The notes below the pieces were generated by a model that saw only the letters and a list, made by a program, of their open reading frames with translations, did no database searches and was not told the DNA's origin. This document shows positions 8,738 through 18,471 of a DNA stretch of 64,000 nucleotides, piece by piece (the stretch's first letter is position 1; every line of letters starts with the position of its first letter). This stretch comes from an uncultured Odoribacter sp. Lineage in GTDB: Bacteria > Bacteroidota > Bacteroidia > Bacteroidales > Marinifilaceae. The position numbers and the translations under genes are program-made. The stretch covers positions 185,788-249,787 of the forward strand of contig CAJURM010000002.1 of NCBI GenBank assembly GCA_910589025.1, in the 5' to 3' direction.

Positions 8738-9733
8738 ATGATGAATACGGTTGATATCAAGGTTTTGAATGATCGCATACAGCAGGAAAGCTCGTTTGTC
8801 GATATGATCAACATGGAGATGAACAAGGTCATTGTGGGGCAGAAACATTTGGTTGAAGGACTTTTGATCGGTTTGTTGTCCGATGGACATATTTTGTTGG
8901 AAGGCGTACCCGGATTGGCGAAAACGTTGGCCATCAATACGCTGGCCACAACGATAGATGCTAAATTCAGTCGTATCCAGTTCACGCCCGATTTGTTGCC
9001 GGCGGATGTGCTGGGTACGTTGATTTATTCACAGAAGAAGGAGGAATTTGTGGTGAAACACGGTCCTATATTCGCCAATTTTATCCTTGCCGATGAAATC
9101 AACCGTGCTCCGGCAAAGGTACAGTCGGCTTTGCTTGAAGCCATGCAGGAGCGCCAGGTGACTATCGGAGAGATGACTTACCGTTTACAGGAGCCTTTCC
9201 TGGTGATGGCTACCCAGAACCCGATAGAGCAGGAAGGTACTTATCCGCTGCCCGAAGCCCAGGTGGACCGTTTTATGCTGAAAGTGGTCATTGACTACCC
9301 GAAAAAAGAGGAGGAAAAAATGATTGTTCAGCAAAATCTGGAGAAATCCTTCCCTAAAGCCAATACTATTCTCAAACCGACGGACATCGTAAGAGCCCGG
9401 GAAGTGGTGAAGGATGTGTATATGGACGAAAAGATAGAGAAATACATTATCGATATTGTTTTTGCTACCCGTTTCCCCGGTGACAACGGTCTGGAGAAAT
9501 TCACCAGCATGATTGCGTACGGAGGTTCTCCGCGTGCCAGTATCAGTCTGGCAAAGGCTGCCAAGGCGTATGCCTTTATCAAACGGAGAGGGTATGTTAT
9601 CCCCGAAGACGTGCGGGCCGTTTGTCCGGACGTATTGCGCCACCGTATCGGATTGACCTACGAAGCGGAAGCCAATAATATCACCAGTGAGGATATTATC
9701 AACGAAGTGTTGAACACGGTGGAAGTGCCTTAG
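8738..9733 (+). CDS. moxR: MoxR-family AAA ATPase (Bat operon)
   Basis: A 331-residue AAA_3 ATPase, thought to act as a chaperone for VWA-domain proteins encoded next to it. Walker A is GVPGLAKT (K62) and Walker B is ILADEINRAP (D119, E120); the family segments TQNPIEQEGTYPLPEAQVDRF (a sensor region, only part quoted as motif) and the lid follow. It is the first gene of the Bat cluster, which in Bacteroides fragilis is linked to aerotolerance and in other bacteria to envelope stress. The following DUF58 gene starts 58 bases downstream. Confidence 0.93.
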   Translation: MMNTVDIKVLNDRIQQESSFVDMINMEMNKVIVGQKHLVEGLLIGLLSDGHILLEGVPGLAKTLAINTLATTIDAKFSRIQFTPDLLPADVLGTLIYSQKKEEFVVKHGPIFANFILADEINRAPAKVQSALLEAMQERQVTIGEMTYRLQEPFLVMATQNPIEQEGTYPLPEAQVDRFMLKVVIDYPKKEEEKMIVQQNLEKSFPKANTILKPTDIVRAREVVKDVYMDEKIEKYIIDIVFATRFPGDNGLEKFTSMIAYGGSPRASISLAKAAKAYAFIKRRGYVIPEDVRAVCPDVLRHRIGLTYEAEANNITSEDIINEVLNTVEVP

Positions 9734-9791
9734 TCGGCAATCCTTTTTCGGACGGTTCGTTATTTGACTTCAACTTTTCGTTTTTTTTGTT

Positions 9792-10661
9792 ATGGAAACA
9801 TCGGAATTATTAAAACGGGTAAGGAAAATAGAGATAAAGACGAGGGGATTGTCCAGTAATATATTTGCGGGGGAATACCATTCGGCTTTTAAAGGGCGGG
9901 GAATGACTTTCAGTGAGGTGCGCGAATACCAGTACGGGGACGATGTCCGGAATATCGACTGGAACGTGACGGCGCGTCACAACCGGCCTTATGTCAAGGT
10001 GTTTGAGGAAGAGCGGGAATTGACGGTGATGCTGCTGATAGATGTCAGCGGTTCCCGGAATTTCGGTTCGGTCTCCAAGCTGAAAAAGAATCAGATTACG
10101 GAGATTGCCGCCGTGATAGCGTTTTCTGCCATCCAGAATAATGATAAAATCGGTGTGATCTTTTTTTCAGATAAAATCGAAAAGTTTATCCCGCCTAAAA
10201 AGGGAAGGACCCATATCCTTCATATCATCCGGGAGTTGATTGACTTCTATCCCGAGGAGAAGCAGACCAATATCGCTGTCGCGTTGGAGTACCTGACCAA
10301 TTCGATAAAGAAACGCTGCACCTGTTTTCTCCTTTCCGATTTTATCGATGACCACAGTTTTGAACATGCTTTGTCTATTGCCAACCGCAAACACGATGTT
10401 GTGGCCTTACGGGTGTATGACCGCCGGGAAAAGGAATTGCCGCCCGTAGGGTTGATGTACCTGACGGATGCGGAAACGGGCGAAAGTATGTGGGTCGATA
10501 CTTCCGACAAGAATTTGCGGGAGAACTACCGGAAGTATGCTCTTATCGAGGAGAAGAAGCTGACGGATGTTTTTAAGCGTTCGGGGGTGGATGTGGCGAA
10601 CATCCGTTCGGACGAGGATTATGTCCGGGCTTTGATAACTCTCTTCAAAAAACGGGGATAG
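9792..10661 (+). CDS. DUF58 domain protein (VWA-like, Bat operon)
   Basis: A 289-residue protein with the DUF58 core: the family element YQYGDDVRNIDWNVTARHN near residues 45-65 and a VWA-type strand with DVSGS at 84-88 (D84, S86, S88), which resembles a MIDAS metal site. No signal peptide or membrane helix is visible, so it should be cytosolic and is a likely partner of the MoxR ATPase. DUF58 genes follow moxR in most Bat clusters. The precise function is not known. Confidence 0.9.
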   Translation: METSELLKRVRKIEIKTRGLSSNIFAGEYHSAFKGRGMTFSEVREYQYGDDVRNIDWNVTARHNRPYVKVFEEERELTVMLLIDVSGSRNFGSVSKLKKNQITEIAAVIAFSAIQNNDKIGVIFFSDKIEKFIPPKKGRTHILHIIRELIDFYPEEKQTNIAVALEYLTNSIKKRCTCFLLSDFIDDHSFEHALSIANRKHDVVALRVYDRREKELPPVGLMYLTDAETGESMWVDTSDKNLRENYRKYALIEEKKLTDVFKRSGVDVANIRSDEDYVRALITLFKKRG

Positions 10662-10703
10662 ATAAGGAAATTTAAGCAGAAAAGTTGCAATAAACCATCA
10701 GTC

Positions 10704-11696
10704 ATGAAATACATCTTATTATTCATCGTGTTGTTCGGCTGGGGAACAGGACGGGTGTTTGCTCAGAATATAGAATACGGCGCGGAGCTGGATACGACCT
10801 ACATGATGATAGGCGACCAGCAGCATTTGCGTTTTCTCATGAAGAGCGACCAGCCTTTGACCGTCAGGTTTCCGCTGCTGAAAGATACGGTTGTCGGCGG
10901 GGTGGAAATCATTGCCGGGCCGGAGCGGGATTCCGTCCGGGAAAAGGACGGGAAATGGCTTTTCCGGGAGTCTTACGTGATAACCGCTTTTGACAGCGGG
11001 GTATATGTCATCCCTTCTTATGCGATAACGGTTGAAAACGGAGATTACAACAATGTCCTCCGTACGGAGCCGCTGGCGTTTGCCGTCAATACCTATAAGG
11101 TGGACGAGCAGCAAGGGAATTATGATATTGTAGCCCCTTATCAGACCCCGTTGAATTTTGCGGAGATACTGCCCTGGTTGCTATGGATTGCGGGAGGATT
11201 GCTGGTTGCAGCCCTGGCGGTGTGGTATATCATCCGGAGAAAGAAAAATAAACCGTTGTTTGCAGCGGAGAAGAAAGTATACGTACCTCCTTATGTCATT
11301 GCCATGAAGGAGTTGGAGCGTTTGAAGGGCGAAAAGCTATGGCAGGCAGGGAAGGTGAAGGAATATTATACCCGTTTGACGGATACCGTGCGGCAATATG
11401 TCGCCGATGAGTTGCAGATTCCGGCAATGGAGCAGACTTCGTTTGAAACCGTACAGGCGTTGGAGCGTAATACGCTGGTAGATGCCCGGGACGTGGAACA
11501 GGTCTCCGGGATGTTGCAGGCGGCGGATTTTGTGAAGTTTGCCAAGTCGACACCGCTGCCGGAAGAGAATATGAAAAACCTGGAGATTGCATACGATTTT
11601 TTGCAACATACCAATGAACGTTTGAAGAGCAGCCGGGAGGAGGAGAAGGACGGAGGAACGGAGGAGGGCTCCGAGGCGGTTGCTTCTGAATTATAA
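10704..11696 (+). CDS. membrane-anchored Bat-operon protein (BatD/DUF4381-like architecture)
   Basis: A 330-residue protein with a signal peptide (1-20, ending VFAQ), a beta-rich periplasmic part to about residue 150, one membrane helix at about 155-177, and a cytoplasmic helical domain with basic linker. The C-terminal tail is Glu/Ser rich. The layout resembles BatD and the DUF4381 proteins that accompany MoxR and VWA genes, but I see no exact family motif. It sits between the DUF58 gene and batA with short spacings, so it is a component of the same envelope complex by context. Confidence 0.75.
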   Translation: MKYILLFIVLFGWGTGRVFAQNIEYGAELDTTYMMIGDQQHLRFLMKSDQPLTVRFPLLKDTVVGGVEIIAGPERDSVREKDGKWLFRESYVITAFDSGVYVIPSYAITVENGDYNNVLRTEPLAFAVNTYKVDEQQGNYDIVAPYQTPLNFAEILPWLLWIAGGLLVAALAVWYIIRRKKNKPLFAAEKKVYVPPYVIAMKELERLKGEKLWQAGKVKEYYTRLTDTVRQYVADELQIPAMEQTSFETVQALERNTLVDARDVEQVSGMLQAADFVKFAKSTPLPEENMKNLEIAYDFLQHTNERLKSSREEEKDGGTEEGSEAVASEL

Positions 11697-11719
11697 ACCA
11701 TCAACCCAAATTTTCTGTT

Positions 11720-12712
11720 ATGTTTGGATACGAATTTGCCAATCCGAAATATTTTCTGATACTGGTTCTGCTGGTACCCATGATTCTGTGGTATGTTTTC
11801 CGGGAGAAGCGTTCGCATGCTGATTTGCAGTTTTCTTCACTGAAAGCGTTTAAGGGAATGAAGCACGCAGGCCGGGTATGGTTGCGTCATGTCCTTTTTG
11901 CTTTGAAGGTACTGGCCATTGTCTTTTTAGTGACGGCATTGGCGCGCCCTCAGTCCAGCAACAGCTGGCAGACCTATACCAGTGAAGGGATAGACATTAT
12001 GCTGGCGCTGGATATTTCCGGGAGTATGCTGGCGCGCGATTTTTCGCCCGACCGTCTGGAAGCGGCGAAGGATGTGGCGACGAAGTTTATCCTGGAAAGG
12101 CCTCAGGACAAAATCGGTCTGGTGGTGTTTGCCGGGGAGAGTTTTACGCAGTGTCCCCTGACGACCGACCAGGCGGTGCTGGTGAATCTGATGCGGGATG
12201 TTCACAGCGGTATGATTGAAGACGGTACGGCCATCGGGTTGGGACTGGCGAATGCCGTCAACCGACTGAAAGACAGTCCCGGTAAATCCAAGGTCGTTAT
12301 TTTGCTGACGGACGGTGTGAACAACCGGGGGATGATAGCTCCCGTTACGGCTGCGGAGTTGGCTAAAACTTATGGCATCCGGGTGTATACCATCGGAGTG
12401 GGGACCTATGGCGAAGCGCCTTATCCGGTGCAGACCCCGTTTGGTGTACAATTGCAGAATGTTACCGTAGAGATTGACGAATCCGTTTTGAAACAGATTG
12501 CTGCGACGACCGGCGGTCAGTATTTCCGGGCGACGGACAACGATAAACTGAAACAGATATACCAGGAAATCGACCAGTTGGAGAAGAGTAAGATTGAAGT
12601 AAAGCATTTCAGTAAGAAGCAGGAACAGTATTTCTGGTTTGCCTTGATCGGGATGTTGTTGCTGATTGCCGAAGGGATATTGAGATATACGGTATTGAGA
12701 AAGATACCCTAA
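11720..12712 (+). CDS. batA: BatA, VWA-domain membrane protein
   Basis: A 330-residue protein with two N-terminal membrane helices (about 10-25 and 54-74), a von Willebrand A domain with a complete MIDAS (DISGS at D98, S100, S102, later T and D residues in LTTDQA and LLTDGVNN), and a C-terminal helix (about 305-325). The VWA domain should bind a divalent cation and protein partners. In Bacteroides fragilis the bat genes support growth after oxygen exposure. batB follows 37 bases downstream and is a paralogue. Confidence 0.92.
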   Translation: MFGYEFANPKYFLILVLLVPMILWYVFREKRSHADLQFSSLKAFKGMKHAGRVWLRHVLFALKVLAIVFLVTALARPQSSNSWQTYTSEGIDIMLALDISGSMLARDFSPDRLEAAKDVATKFILERPQDKIGLVVFAGESFTQCPLTTDQAVLVNLMRDVHSGMIEDGTAIGLGLANAVNRLKDSPGKSKVVILLTDGVNNRGMIAPVTAAELAKTYGIRVYTIGVGTYGEAPYPVQTPFGVQLQNVTVEIDESVLKQIAATTGGQYFRATDNDKLKQIYQEIDQLEKSKIEVKHFSKKQEQYFWFALIGMLLLIAEGILRYTVLRKIP

Positions 12713-12749
12713 AAGAGAGTCTGATTATTTAAATTATACAGAGAGCCTT

Positions 12750-13796
12750 ATGTTTAGATTTGCACATCCCGGACTATTGTATCTGCTGGCGGTTATTCCG
12801 CTGTTGGTTCTGTTTTATGTCGTGATGCGGCACCGGAAGAAAAAAGCGATTGCGGAGTTTGGCAATCCCGAACTCCTGGCTCCGCTGATGCCTTTGCTTT
12901 CGTTCAGGAGGGGGGCATGGAAGTTTGTCATGATTTTGCTGGCTTTGTTTTTTGTCATTGTCGGAGCGGCAGGTCCCCAGTTCGGTTCCAAGTTGCAGCA
13001 GGTAAAGAAAAAAGGGGTTGAGTTGATGATTGTATTGGATGTTTCCAATTCCATGATGGCACAGGATATTAAGCCCAGCCGTCTGGAAAAGGCGAAACTT
13101 GCCATTTCCCGTATGATTGAAAAACTCTCGAACGATAAGGTGGGAATGATTGTCTTTGCGGGCGATGCCTATGTGCAGTTGCCCATTACGACCGATTATT
13201 CTTCCGCCCGGTTGTTTTTGTCCGGAATCAATACGGATATTGTTCCGGTACAGGGAACGGCTATCGGGGCGGCTATCAATACGGCAATGAAGTCCTTTAC
13301 GCCGGAGACGGAGACTTCCAAGGCGATTATCGTGATTACGGACGGAGAGAACCACCAGGACGATGCCGTGGCTGCGGCTAAGGCTGCCCGGGAGAAAGGG
13401 ATTTATGTGCATACCATTGGGATGGGGCTGGAACAGGGTGCGCCTATCCCGATGAAAGGAAATCCCGGACAGTTTATGAAGGACGGTCGGGGGAATGTGA
13501 TTGTCTCCAAGCTGGATGAGGCGACCCTGCGGGAGGTGGCGGAAGCCGGGGAGGGACTGTATGTCCGTGCCAGCAATACCGATGTGGGGTTGAATACCCT
13601 GCTGGATGAAGTGAATAAAATGGATAAGTCTTTGCTGGAAGAACGCATATACAGCGATTATGCCGAAAAGTATCAATACTTTTTGTTGGTAGGCTTGTTT
13701 TTCGTCTTCGTGGAATTTATGATACTCGGGCGAAAGAACCGTCATTTTATGAAAATCAATATTTTTAAGGAGGAAAGCCGGAAGGCGGACCGTTGA
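12750..13796 (+). CDS. batB: BatB, VWA-domain membrane protein
   Basis: A 348-residue paralogue of BatA. Two N-terminal membrane helices (about 7-25 and 53-72) precede a VWA domain with a MIDAS at DVSNS (D97, S99, S101), supported by ITTDYSS and VITDGENH. A last helix lies near residues 308-328. The start ATG has the same MFRFAHP-type N-terminus as BatA (MFGYEFANP), consistent with their duplication. It is 14 bases upstream of batC. Confidence 0.92.
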   Translation: MFRFAHPGLLYLLAVIPLLVLFYVVMRHRKKKAIAEFGNPELLAPLMPLLSFRRGAWKFVMILLALFFVIVGAAGPQFGSKLQQVKKKGVELMIVLDVSNSMMAQDIKPSRLEKAKLAISRMIEKLSNDKVGMIVFAGDAYVQLPITTDYSSARLFLSGINTDIVPVQGTAIGAAINTAMKSFTPETETSKAIIVITDGENHQDDAVAAAKAAREKGIYVHTIGMGLEQGAPIPMKGNPGQFMKDGRGNVIVSKLDEATLREVAEAGEGLYVRASNTDVGLNTLLDEVNKMDKSLLEERIYSDYAEKYQYFLLVGLFFVFVEFMILGRKNRHFMKINIFKEESRKADR

Positions 13797-13810
13797 TTCT
13801 TTGACTGTTA

Positions 13811-14638
13811 ATGAATGGAACCATGAAATACATATTATTGCTTATCGGTGTATTGGTTTTTGTGTTGCCGTCGGCGGCACAGAAGGAAAGAAAATTGATA
13901 CGGGAAGGGAACGGCCTGTATGATGAGCAGGAGTTTGAAAAGGCGGAGGTGGAATACCGTAAAGCCCTCGACAAAAAGGCGGAATCCTATGAAGCGGCCT
14001 TTAATCTGGGGGATGCCTTGTATAAGCAGAAAAAGTATGACGAGGCGTTGCGGCAATTTGCTGCTTTGGCAGAGCAGGAAAAGGATAAAGAGCGGTTGGG
14101 GGAATTGTATCACAACATCGGGAATACCCTGTTGTCTATGCAGAAAACCGATGAAAGTATCGAAGCTTATAAAGAGTCTTTAAGAAATCGTCCCGCTTCG
14201 GAGGAGACAAAATACAACCTGGAGTTTGCCCGCCGGAAACAGCAGCAGGAGCAACAGAATAAAGACAATAAGGACAATAAAGATAATAAGGACAACAAAG
14301 ATAATCAGGACAAACAGGACAGCAAAGACCAGCAGAATCAGGATCAGAACAAGGACCAGAAAGATCAGGATAAACAAAACCAGGATCAGAACCAGGACAA
14401 ACAGGACCAGAATAAGGACCGCCAGGAGAATAACAAAGAGAACAAAGACCAACAGAATAAAGACCGGCAGGACCAGCAACAACAACCTCAGCAGCAACCC
14501 GGTAAGATTTCCAAGGAAGATGCCCAGCGTTTGTTGGAGGCTTTGCAGAACGATGAGAAGAAAGTCCAGGAGAAAGTGAGAAAAGAAAAAGTACAACAAC
14601 AGAAAGCCAAAAAACTAAAAATCGAAAAAGATTGGTAA
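13811..14638 (+). CDS. batC: BatC, TPR protein with a charged low-complexity tail
   Basis: A 275-residue protein with a signal peptide (hydrophobic stretch ending PSAAQ), two to three TPR units (about 25-140), and a long Asp/Asn/Lys/Gln low-complexity region (about 150-230) before a short basic C-terminus. A second start at 13823 (MKYILLL) would give an equally good signal peptide, so the true start may be 12 bases later. TPR domains mediate protein contacts; the charged tail is typical of BatC. It should act on the periplasmic side of the Bat complex. Confidence 0.88.
   Translation: MNGTMKYILLLIGVLVFVLPSAAQKERKLIREGNGLYDEQEFEKAEVEYRKALDKKAESYEAAFNLGDALYKQKKYDEALRQFAALAEQEKDKERLGELYHNIGNTLLSMQKTDESIEAYKESLRNRPASEETKYNLEFARRKQQQEQQNKDNKDNKDNKDNKDNQDKQDSKDQQNQDQNKDQKDQDKQNQDQNQDKQDQNKDRQENNKENKDQQNKDRQDQQQQPQQQPGKISKEDAQRLLEALQNDEKKVQEKVRKEKVQQQKAKKLKIEKDW
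14262..14490 (+). repeat. Low-complexity coding repeat in batC
   Basis: The DNA is an imperfect array of short purine-rich units related to AATAAGGAC, which encode the Asp/Asn/Lys/Gln tail of BatC. Such arrays can change length by slippage without losing the frame if units are multiples of three. Confidence 0.7.
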
Positions 14639-14678
14639 TTTTGCAGGCTTTGAAAAAGATTTAGTAAATCAGAAAAAG

Positions 14679-16505
14679 ATGAGGTGGAGCATATTTCTAT
14701 GGTTATTTCTGACCGTTTTGTCGGTGAAGGCCCAGAATGTGGTATTTAAGGCGGAGGCCCCGGAGGTAGTGGAACTGGGAGAACAGTTCCGGTTGTCATA
14801 TTCTCTGAATCGCAAGGGAACTGACTTGAAGGTTCCTACGTTGGAAGGATTCGATTTGCTGATGGGACCCCGGGTGAGCCAGTCCTCTAATTTTTCCAGC
14901 ATAAACGGAAAAGTATCGCAAAGTGTGTCTTACACTTATACTTATGTGATTGAAGGAATAAAAGAAGGAACTTTCCAGATACCTGCGGCGACCATAACGG
15001 TGGACGGTAAGGCATACCGCTCTAATCCCCTGACTATCCAGGTTGTGAAAGGAAGCGGAAATGCCGGAGGGACGCAGGGGCATGCTAACCGGCCTGCCCG
15101 TCCGGAGGCGGGAGCCCAGGTGAATGAAGAAAATCTTTTTGTAAAAGTGGACGTCAGCCGGAGAAACCTGTATATGGGAGAGAGCCTGCTGGCGACGATC
15201 AAAGTGTATACACGGGTAGACCTGGTTAATTTCGGACAGAGTAAATTCCCCTCTTTTTCGGGTTTCCTGGCGGAAGAGATACCGACGCCGCAGCGGGTGG
15301 AATTGGTTCGGGAGAATTATGATGGAAAGGTATATAATGTGGGTATCATCCGGAAATTACTCTTGTTTCCCCAGCATACGGGAGAGATTACGATAGATCC
15401 TTTTGAACTGGAGTGTGTGGTACGGCAGCAGTTTGCCGGAGGCCGGAGTTTCTTTGATGATTTCTTTGGAAATTACAGGGATGTCCGGGTAAAGAGGGTG
15501 AGCCGTCCCGTAACGGTTCGTGTCAAAGAGTTGCCGTTGCAGGGACGTCCTGCCGGATTCAGCGGAACGGTAGGGCGTATTACGATGCGCACTTCTGTGT
15601 CGACCGATTCGTTGGCAGCCAATGAAGCGATTACCTATAAGGTGACTTTCCAGGGTACTGGAAATCTGAAACTGATAGAAGCGCCCGATATACATTTCCC
15701 GGCGGATTTTGAAAATTATGAGCCTAAGGTCACAAAGGACATCAAGAACGGAGAGCACGGGATGTCCGGAACGGTGACGTACGAATATTTACTGATACCG
15801 CGGTATGCCGGGGAATATACGATACCTGCCTTGCGGTATTCTTATTATGACACGCAGTCCAATGCATATAAAACTTTGCAGGGGAAGGAATACCGGATAC
15901 GGGTGGCGAAAGGGGCAGGAGGGGTGCCGGCAGATAATGGCATGGCAGCTGTGCAGTCGTTTAAAAAGGAGGATGTACGTCAGTTGGGACGGGACATCCG
16001 TTACGTAAAGACGGGAAATCTGAATTTGTTTGCCAAAGGGGCGGGATTCTATGGTACGACGGCTTACTGGCTTGCTTTTCTGATACCTTTCGTCTTGTTT
16101 GTTGCAGGCTCCCTGTTAAACCGGAGAAGGATAAAGGCCAATGCCGATTTGGCACGGGTGAAAAATAAAGCTGCCAACAAAATGGCGCGGAAACGGATGA
16201 AAGCGGCTGCGGCTGCGATGAAAAAACGTGATTCGGAAGCTTTTTACGAGGAAGTGCTCAAAGCCTTGTGGGGATATGTCAGCTACAAGCTGAATATTGA
16301 TAAGGCTGAACTGAACCGGGATAACATTAGTGAAATTCTGCAACGCAAGTCGGTTGAAGAAGAGCGGATCCGTGAGTTTATGAATGTGCTGGATACCTGT
16401 GAATTTGCGCGTTATGCTCCGGGAAGCAATTCCGAACAGGAGATGGACAAAGTGTATAAAGACGGAATCAATGTAATAACAAGACTCGATAAAGCGATAA
16501 AATAA
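14679..16505 (+). CDS. batD: BatD, oxygen-tolerance family protein
   Basis: A 608-residue protein with a signal peptide (1-18, ending VKAQ), a large beta-rich periplasmic part containing several Ig-like segments (about 20-440), one membrane helix (about 462-484) and a cytoplasmic helical domain with a basic start. This is the architecture of the BatD / oxygen tolerance family. It presumably provides a periplasmic platform for the VWA and TPR partners. It starts 40 bases after batC and ends 6 bases before batE. Confidence 0.92.
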   Translation: MRWSIFLWLFLTVLSVKAQNVVFKAEAPEVVELGEQFRLSYSLNRKGTDLKVPTLEGFDLLMGPRVSQSSNFSSINGKVSQSVSYTYTYVIEGIKEGTFQIPAATITVDGKAYRSNPLTIQVVKGSGNAGGTQGHANRPARPEAGAQVNEENLFVKVDVSRRNLYMGESLLATIKVYTRVDLVNFGQSKFPSFSGFLAEEIPTPQRVELVRENYDGKVYNVGIIRKLLLFPQHTGEITIDPFELECVVRQQFAGGRSFFDDFFGNYRDVRVKRVSRPVTVRVKELPLQGRPAGFSGTVGRITMRTSVSTDSLAANEAITYKVTFQGTGNLKLIEAPDIHFPADFENYEPKVTKDIKNGEHGMSGTVTYEYLLIPRYAGEYTIPALRYSYYDTQSNAYKTLQGKEYRIRVAKGAGGVPADNGMAAVQSFKKEDVRQLGRDIRYVKTGNLNLFAKGAGFYGTTAYWLAFLIPFVLFVAGSLLNRRRIKANADLARVKNKAANKMARKRMKAAAAAMKKRDSEAFYEEVLKALWGYVSYKLNIDKAELNRDNISEILQRKSVEEERIREFMNVLDTCEFARYAPGSNSEQEMDKVYKDGINVITRLDKAIK

Positions 16506-16511
16506 AGAGAT

Positions 16512-17264
16512 ATGAAAAAATGGTTGGTGATATTATCGTTGCTGTTGCAGACAGGGTGGGGAATGGCTCAGGAACCGGATGCGTCACAGCAGGCAGAGAC
16601 TTTCTATCGTGAAGGGAAATACCAGGAAGCTGCCGGTATTTACAATCAGATTCTGACACAGGGACTGGAGTCGGCAAAGTTATATTATAATTTAGGGAAC
16701 TGTTATTATAAATTGGGTGAAAATACCAAAGCCATATTGAATTATGAGCGTTCTTTGCTGTTGAATCCGGGGGATGCCGATGCGCGCTATAATCTGAAAA
16801 TGGCCCAGAATCAGGTGGTTGATAAAATCGAAGTGCTGCCCGAACTCTTTTTGGTGCGTTGGTATAAGGCGTTTGTTTCTTATTTTTCCGCCGACCAATG
16901 GGCTTATATCTCTGTGGTTCTTTTCCTTGTGTTTCTGGTGATGGTAGCCTTGTTTCTTTATTCTTCCCGTATCGTTTGGAAGAAAACCGGTTTTGCCGTT
17001 GGAATCGTAGTTTTGCTGCTGACCGTCATGACGGTTATGTTTACGGTAAAACAGAATAACCGGATTACCGAACGGGAATACGGGATTGTCATGACTCCCA
17101 GTGTGACGGTCAAGGGGGCTCCGGATGACAGCGGTACGGAACTTTTTGTCATTCACGAAGGACTGAAAGTACGCATTATCGGCAGTCTGGGAGATTGGGT
17201 GAACATCCGCCTGGAGGACGGGAATGAAGGATGGGTCGTAAAAAAAGACGTGGAGAAGATCTGA
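16512..17264 (+). CDS. batE: BatE, TPR and SH3-like membrane protein
   Basis: A 250-residue protein with a signal peptide (1-20), TPR units (about 24-100, with LYYNLGNCYYKLGE and ALLNYERSL-type helices), two membrane helices (about 134-155 and 162-181) and a C-terminal bacterial SH3-like domain (about 195-250, GDWVNIRLEDGNEGWV). SH3b domains often bind peptidoglycan or proteins. It is the last gene of the Bat operon. A short hairpin without a T-run follows at 17268-17297. Confidence 0.9.
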   Translation: MKKWLVILSLLLQTGWGMAQEPDASQQAETFYREGKYQEAAGIYNQILTQGLESAKLYYNLGNCYYKLGENTKAILNYERSLLLNPGDADARYNLKMAQNQVVDKIEVLPELFLVRWYKAFVSYFSADQWAYISVVLFLVFLVMVALFLYSSRIVWKKTGFAVGIVVLLLTVMTVMFTVKQNNRITEREYGIVMTPSVTVKGAPDDSGTELFVIHEGLKVRIIGSLGDWVNIRLEDGNEGWVVKKDVEKI

Positions 17265-17304
17265 TTATTTACTGCCGGAACTTGCGAAAGCAGTAAAAGC
17301 TTGC

Positions 17305-17312
17305 TAACTTTA
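17305..17312 (+). promoter_or_regulatory. Candidate -7 box upstream of dnaX
   Basis: TAACTTTA differs from TAnnTTTG only in the last base and lies 49 bases before the dnaX ATG. Confidence 0.35.
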
Positions 17313-17361
17313 CGCACCCGAAATAAAGAGGGCGTAGTCTGTTTCTGTTTTAAACCGATAT

Positions 17362-18471
17362 ATGGATAACTTTATAGTTTCAGCGAGAAAATACCGTCCA
17401 GCCAGTTTTGATACGGTCGTCGGACAATTGTCCATCACCTCTACGCTGAGGAATGCGATCATGAATCATCAGTTGGCTCAGGCTTATTTGTTTTGCGGTC
17501 CCCGGGGGGTAGGCAAGACGACGTGTGCCCGTATTTTCGCCAAGACTATAAATTGCATGAATTTGCAGGCGAATGCCGAACCTTGCAATGAGTGCGAATC
17601 CTGTCAGGCTTTCAATGCCGGTCGTTCGTTGAATATCCATGAACTGGATGCGGCTTCCAATAACAGTGTGGACGATATCCGGGGATTGGTGGATCAGGTG
17701 AGGATTTTGCCGCAGGTAGGGAAATACAGCGTGTATATCATCGACGAGGTGCACATGTTGAGTACTTCGGCTTTTAATGCTTTCCTGAAAACCCTTGAAG
17801 AACCGCCTGCCCATGCTATCTTTATTTTGGCTACAACGGAGAAGCATAAAATCCTGCCGACGATATTATCGCGTTGTCAGATTTATGATTTCAACCGGAT
17901 GAAGGCGGGAGATACCGTTGAGCATCTGAAATATATCGCCGGGAAAGAGGGCGTGACGGCAGAAGAGGAAGCGTTGGACGTGATTGCCCAGAAAGCCGAC
18001 GGTGCGATGCGTGACGCCCTTTCCATTTTTGACCAGGTAGTAAGTTTTTGCGGGAAAAACCTGACTTACGATAAGGTGATAGAGAATCTGAACGTCCTGG
18101 ATTACGATTACTATTTCCGGCTCACCGATTTGTTTTTCAATGGGAAAGTACCCGATACCCTTTTGCTGTTGAATGAAATCATAGAAAAAGGTTTCGACGC
18201 GGGCAATCTGTTGGCCGGGCTGGGAAAACACTTCCGGGATGTATTGGTGTCCAAAGACCCGGCGACGGTGCAGTTGCTGGAAGTCAGTGCGTCCATTAAA
18301 GCGCGTTATGCCAAGCAAGCGGAGGTCTGTACGGTGGACTTCCTTTATGAAGCCCTGAAAATTGTGGAGCAGTGCGAAATGCAGTATAAAGTCCGCATCG
18401 AAAAACGCTTGTGTGTGGAGGTGGCCTTTATCCGGTTGTGTCAGATCAATGAGCTAAAAAAAAAAATCTGA
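17362..18471 (+). CDS. dnaX: DNA polymerase III subunit gamma (dnaX, zero frame)
   Basis: Clamp-loader ATPase of the replisome. Walker A is GPRGVGKTT (K52), the zinc module has cysteines in CARIF...C, CNECESC (about 60-90), and Walker B is IDEVHM (D128). The zero frame codes for 369 residues, domains I to III, and stops at TGA 18469-18471. That stop follows a run of 11 A at 18456-18466. One added A in the transcript, or a -1 ribosomal shift, joins this frame to the next 195 codons, giving about 572 residues, the size of a full tau. So the gene probably makes gamma by normal reading and tau after slippage. Confidence 0.9.
   Translation: MDNFIVSARKYRPASFDTVVGQLSITSTLRNAIMNHQLAQAYLFCGPRGVGKTTCARIFAKTINCMNLQANAEPCNECESCQAFNAGRSLNIHELDAASNNSVDDIRGLVDQVRILPQVGKYSVYIIDEVHMLSTSAFNAFLKTLEEPPAHAIFILATTEKHKILPTILSRCQIYDFNRMKAGDTVEHLKYIAGKEGVTAEEEALDVIAQKADGAMRDALSIFDQVVSFCGKNLTYDKVIENLNVLDYDYYFRLTDLFFNGKVPDTLLLLNEIIEKGFDAGNLLAGLGKHFRDVLVSKDPATVQLLEVSASIKARYAKQAEVCTVDFLYEALKIVEQCEMQYKVRIEKRLCVEVAFIRLCQINELKKKI

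Noticed and set aside
12774..13745. Long open frame of 323 codons on the minus strand inside batB
   Set aside because: It is antisense to a clear VWA gene, has a His/Gln-rich composition typical of a shadow frame, and no family motif.
14262..14490. Repeated units in batC that could look like a CRISPR or satellite array
   Set aside because: Units are short, imperfect and in frame; they encode the known charged tail of BatC and have no spacers.
17268..17297. Hairpin after batE as a terminator
   Set aside because: The stem is present, but no T-run follows, so termination is not supported.
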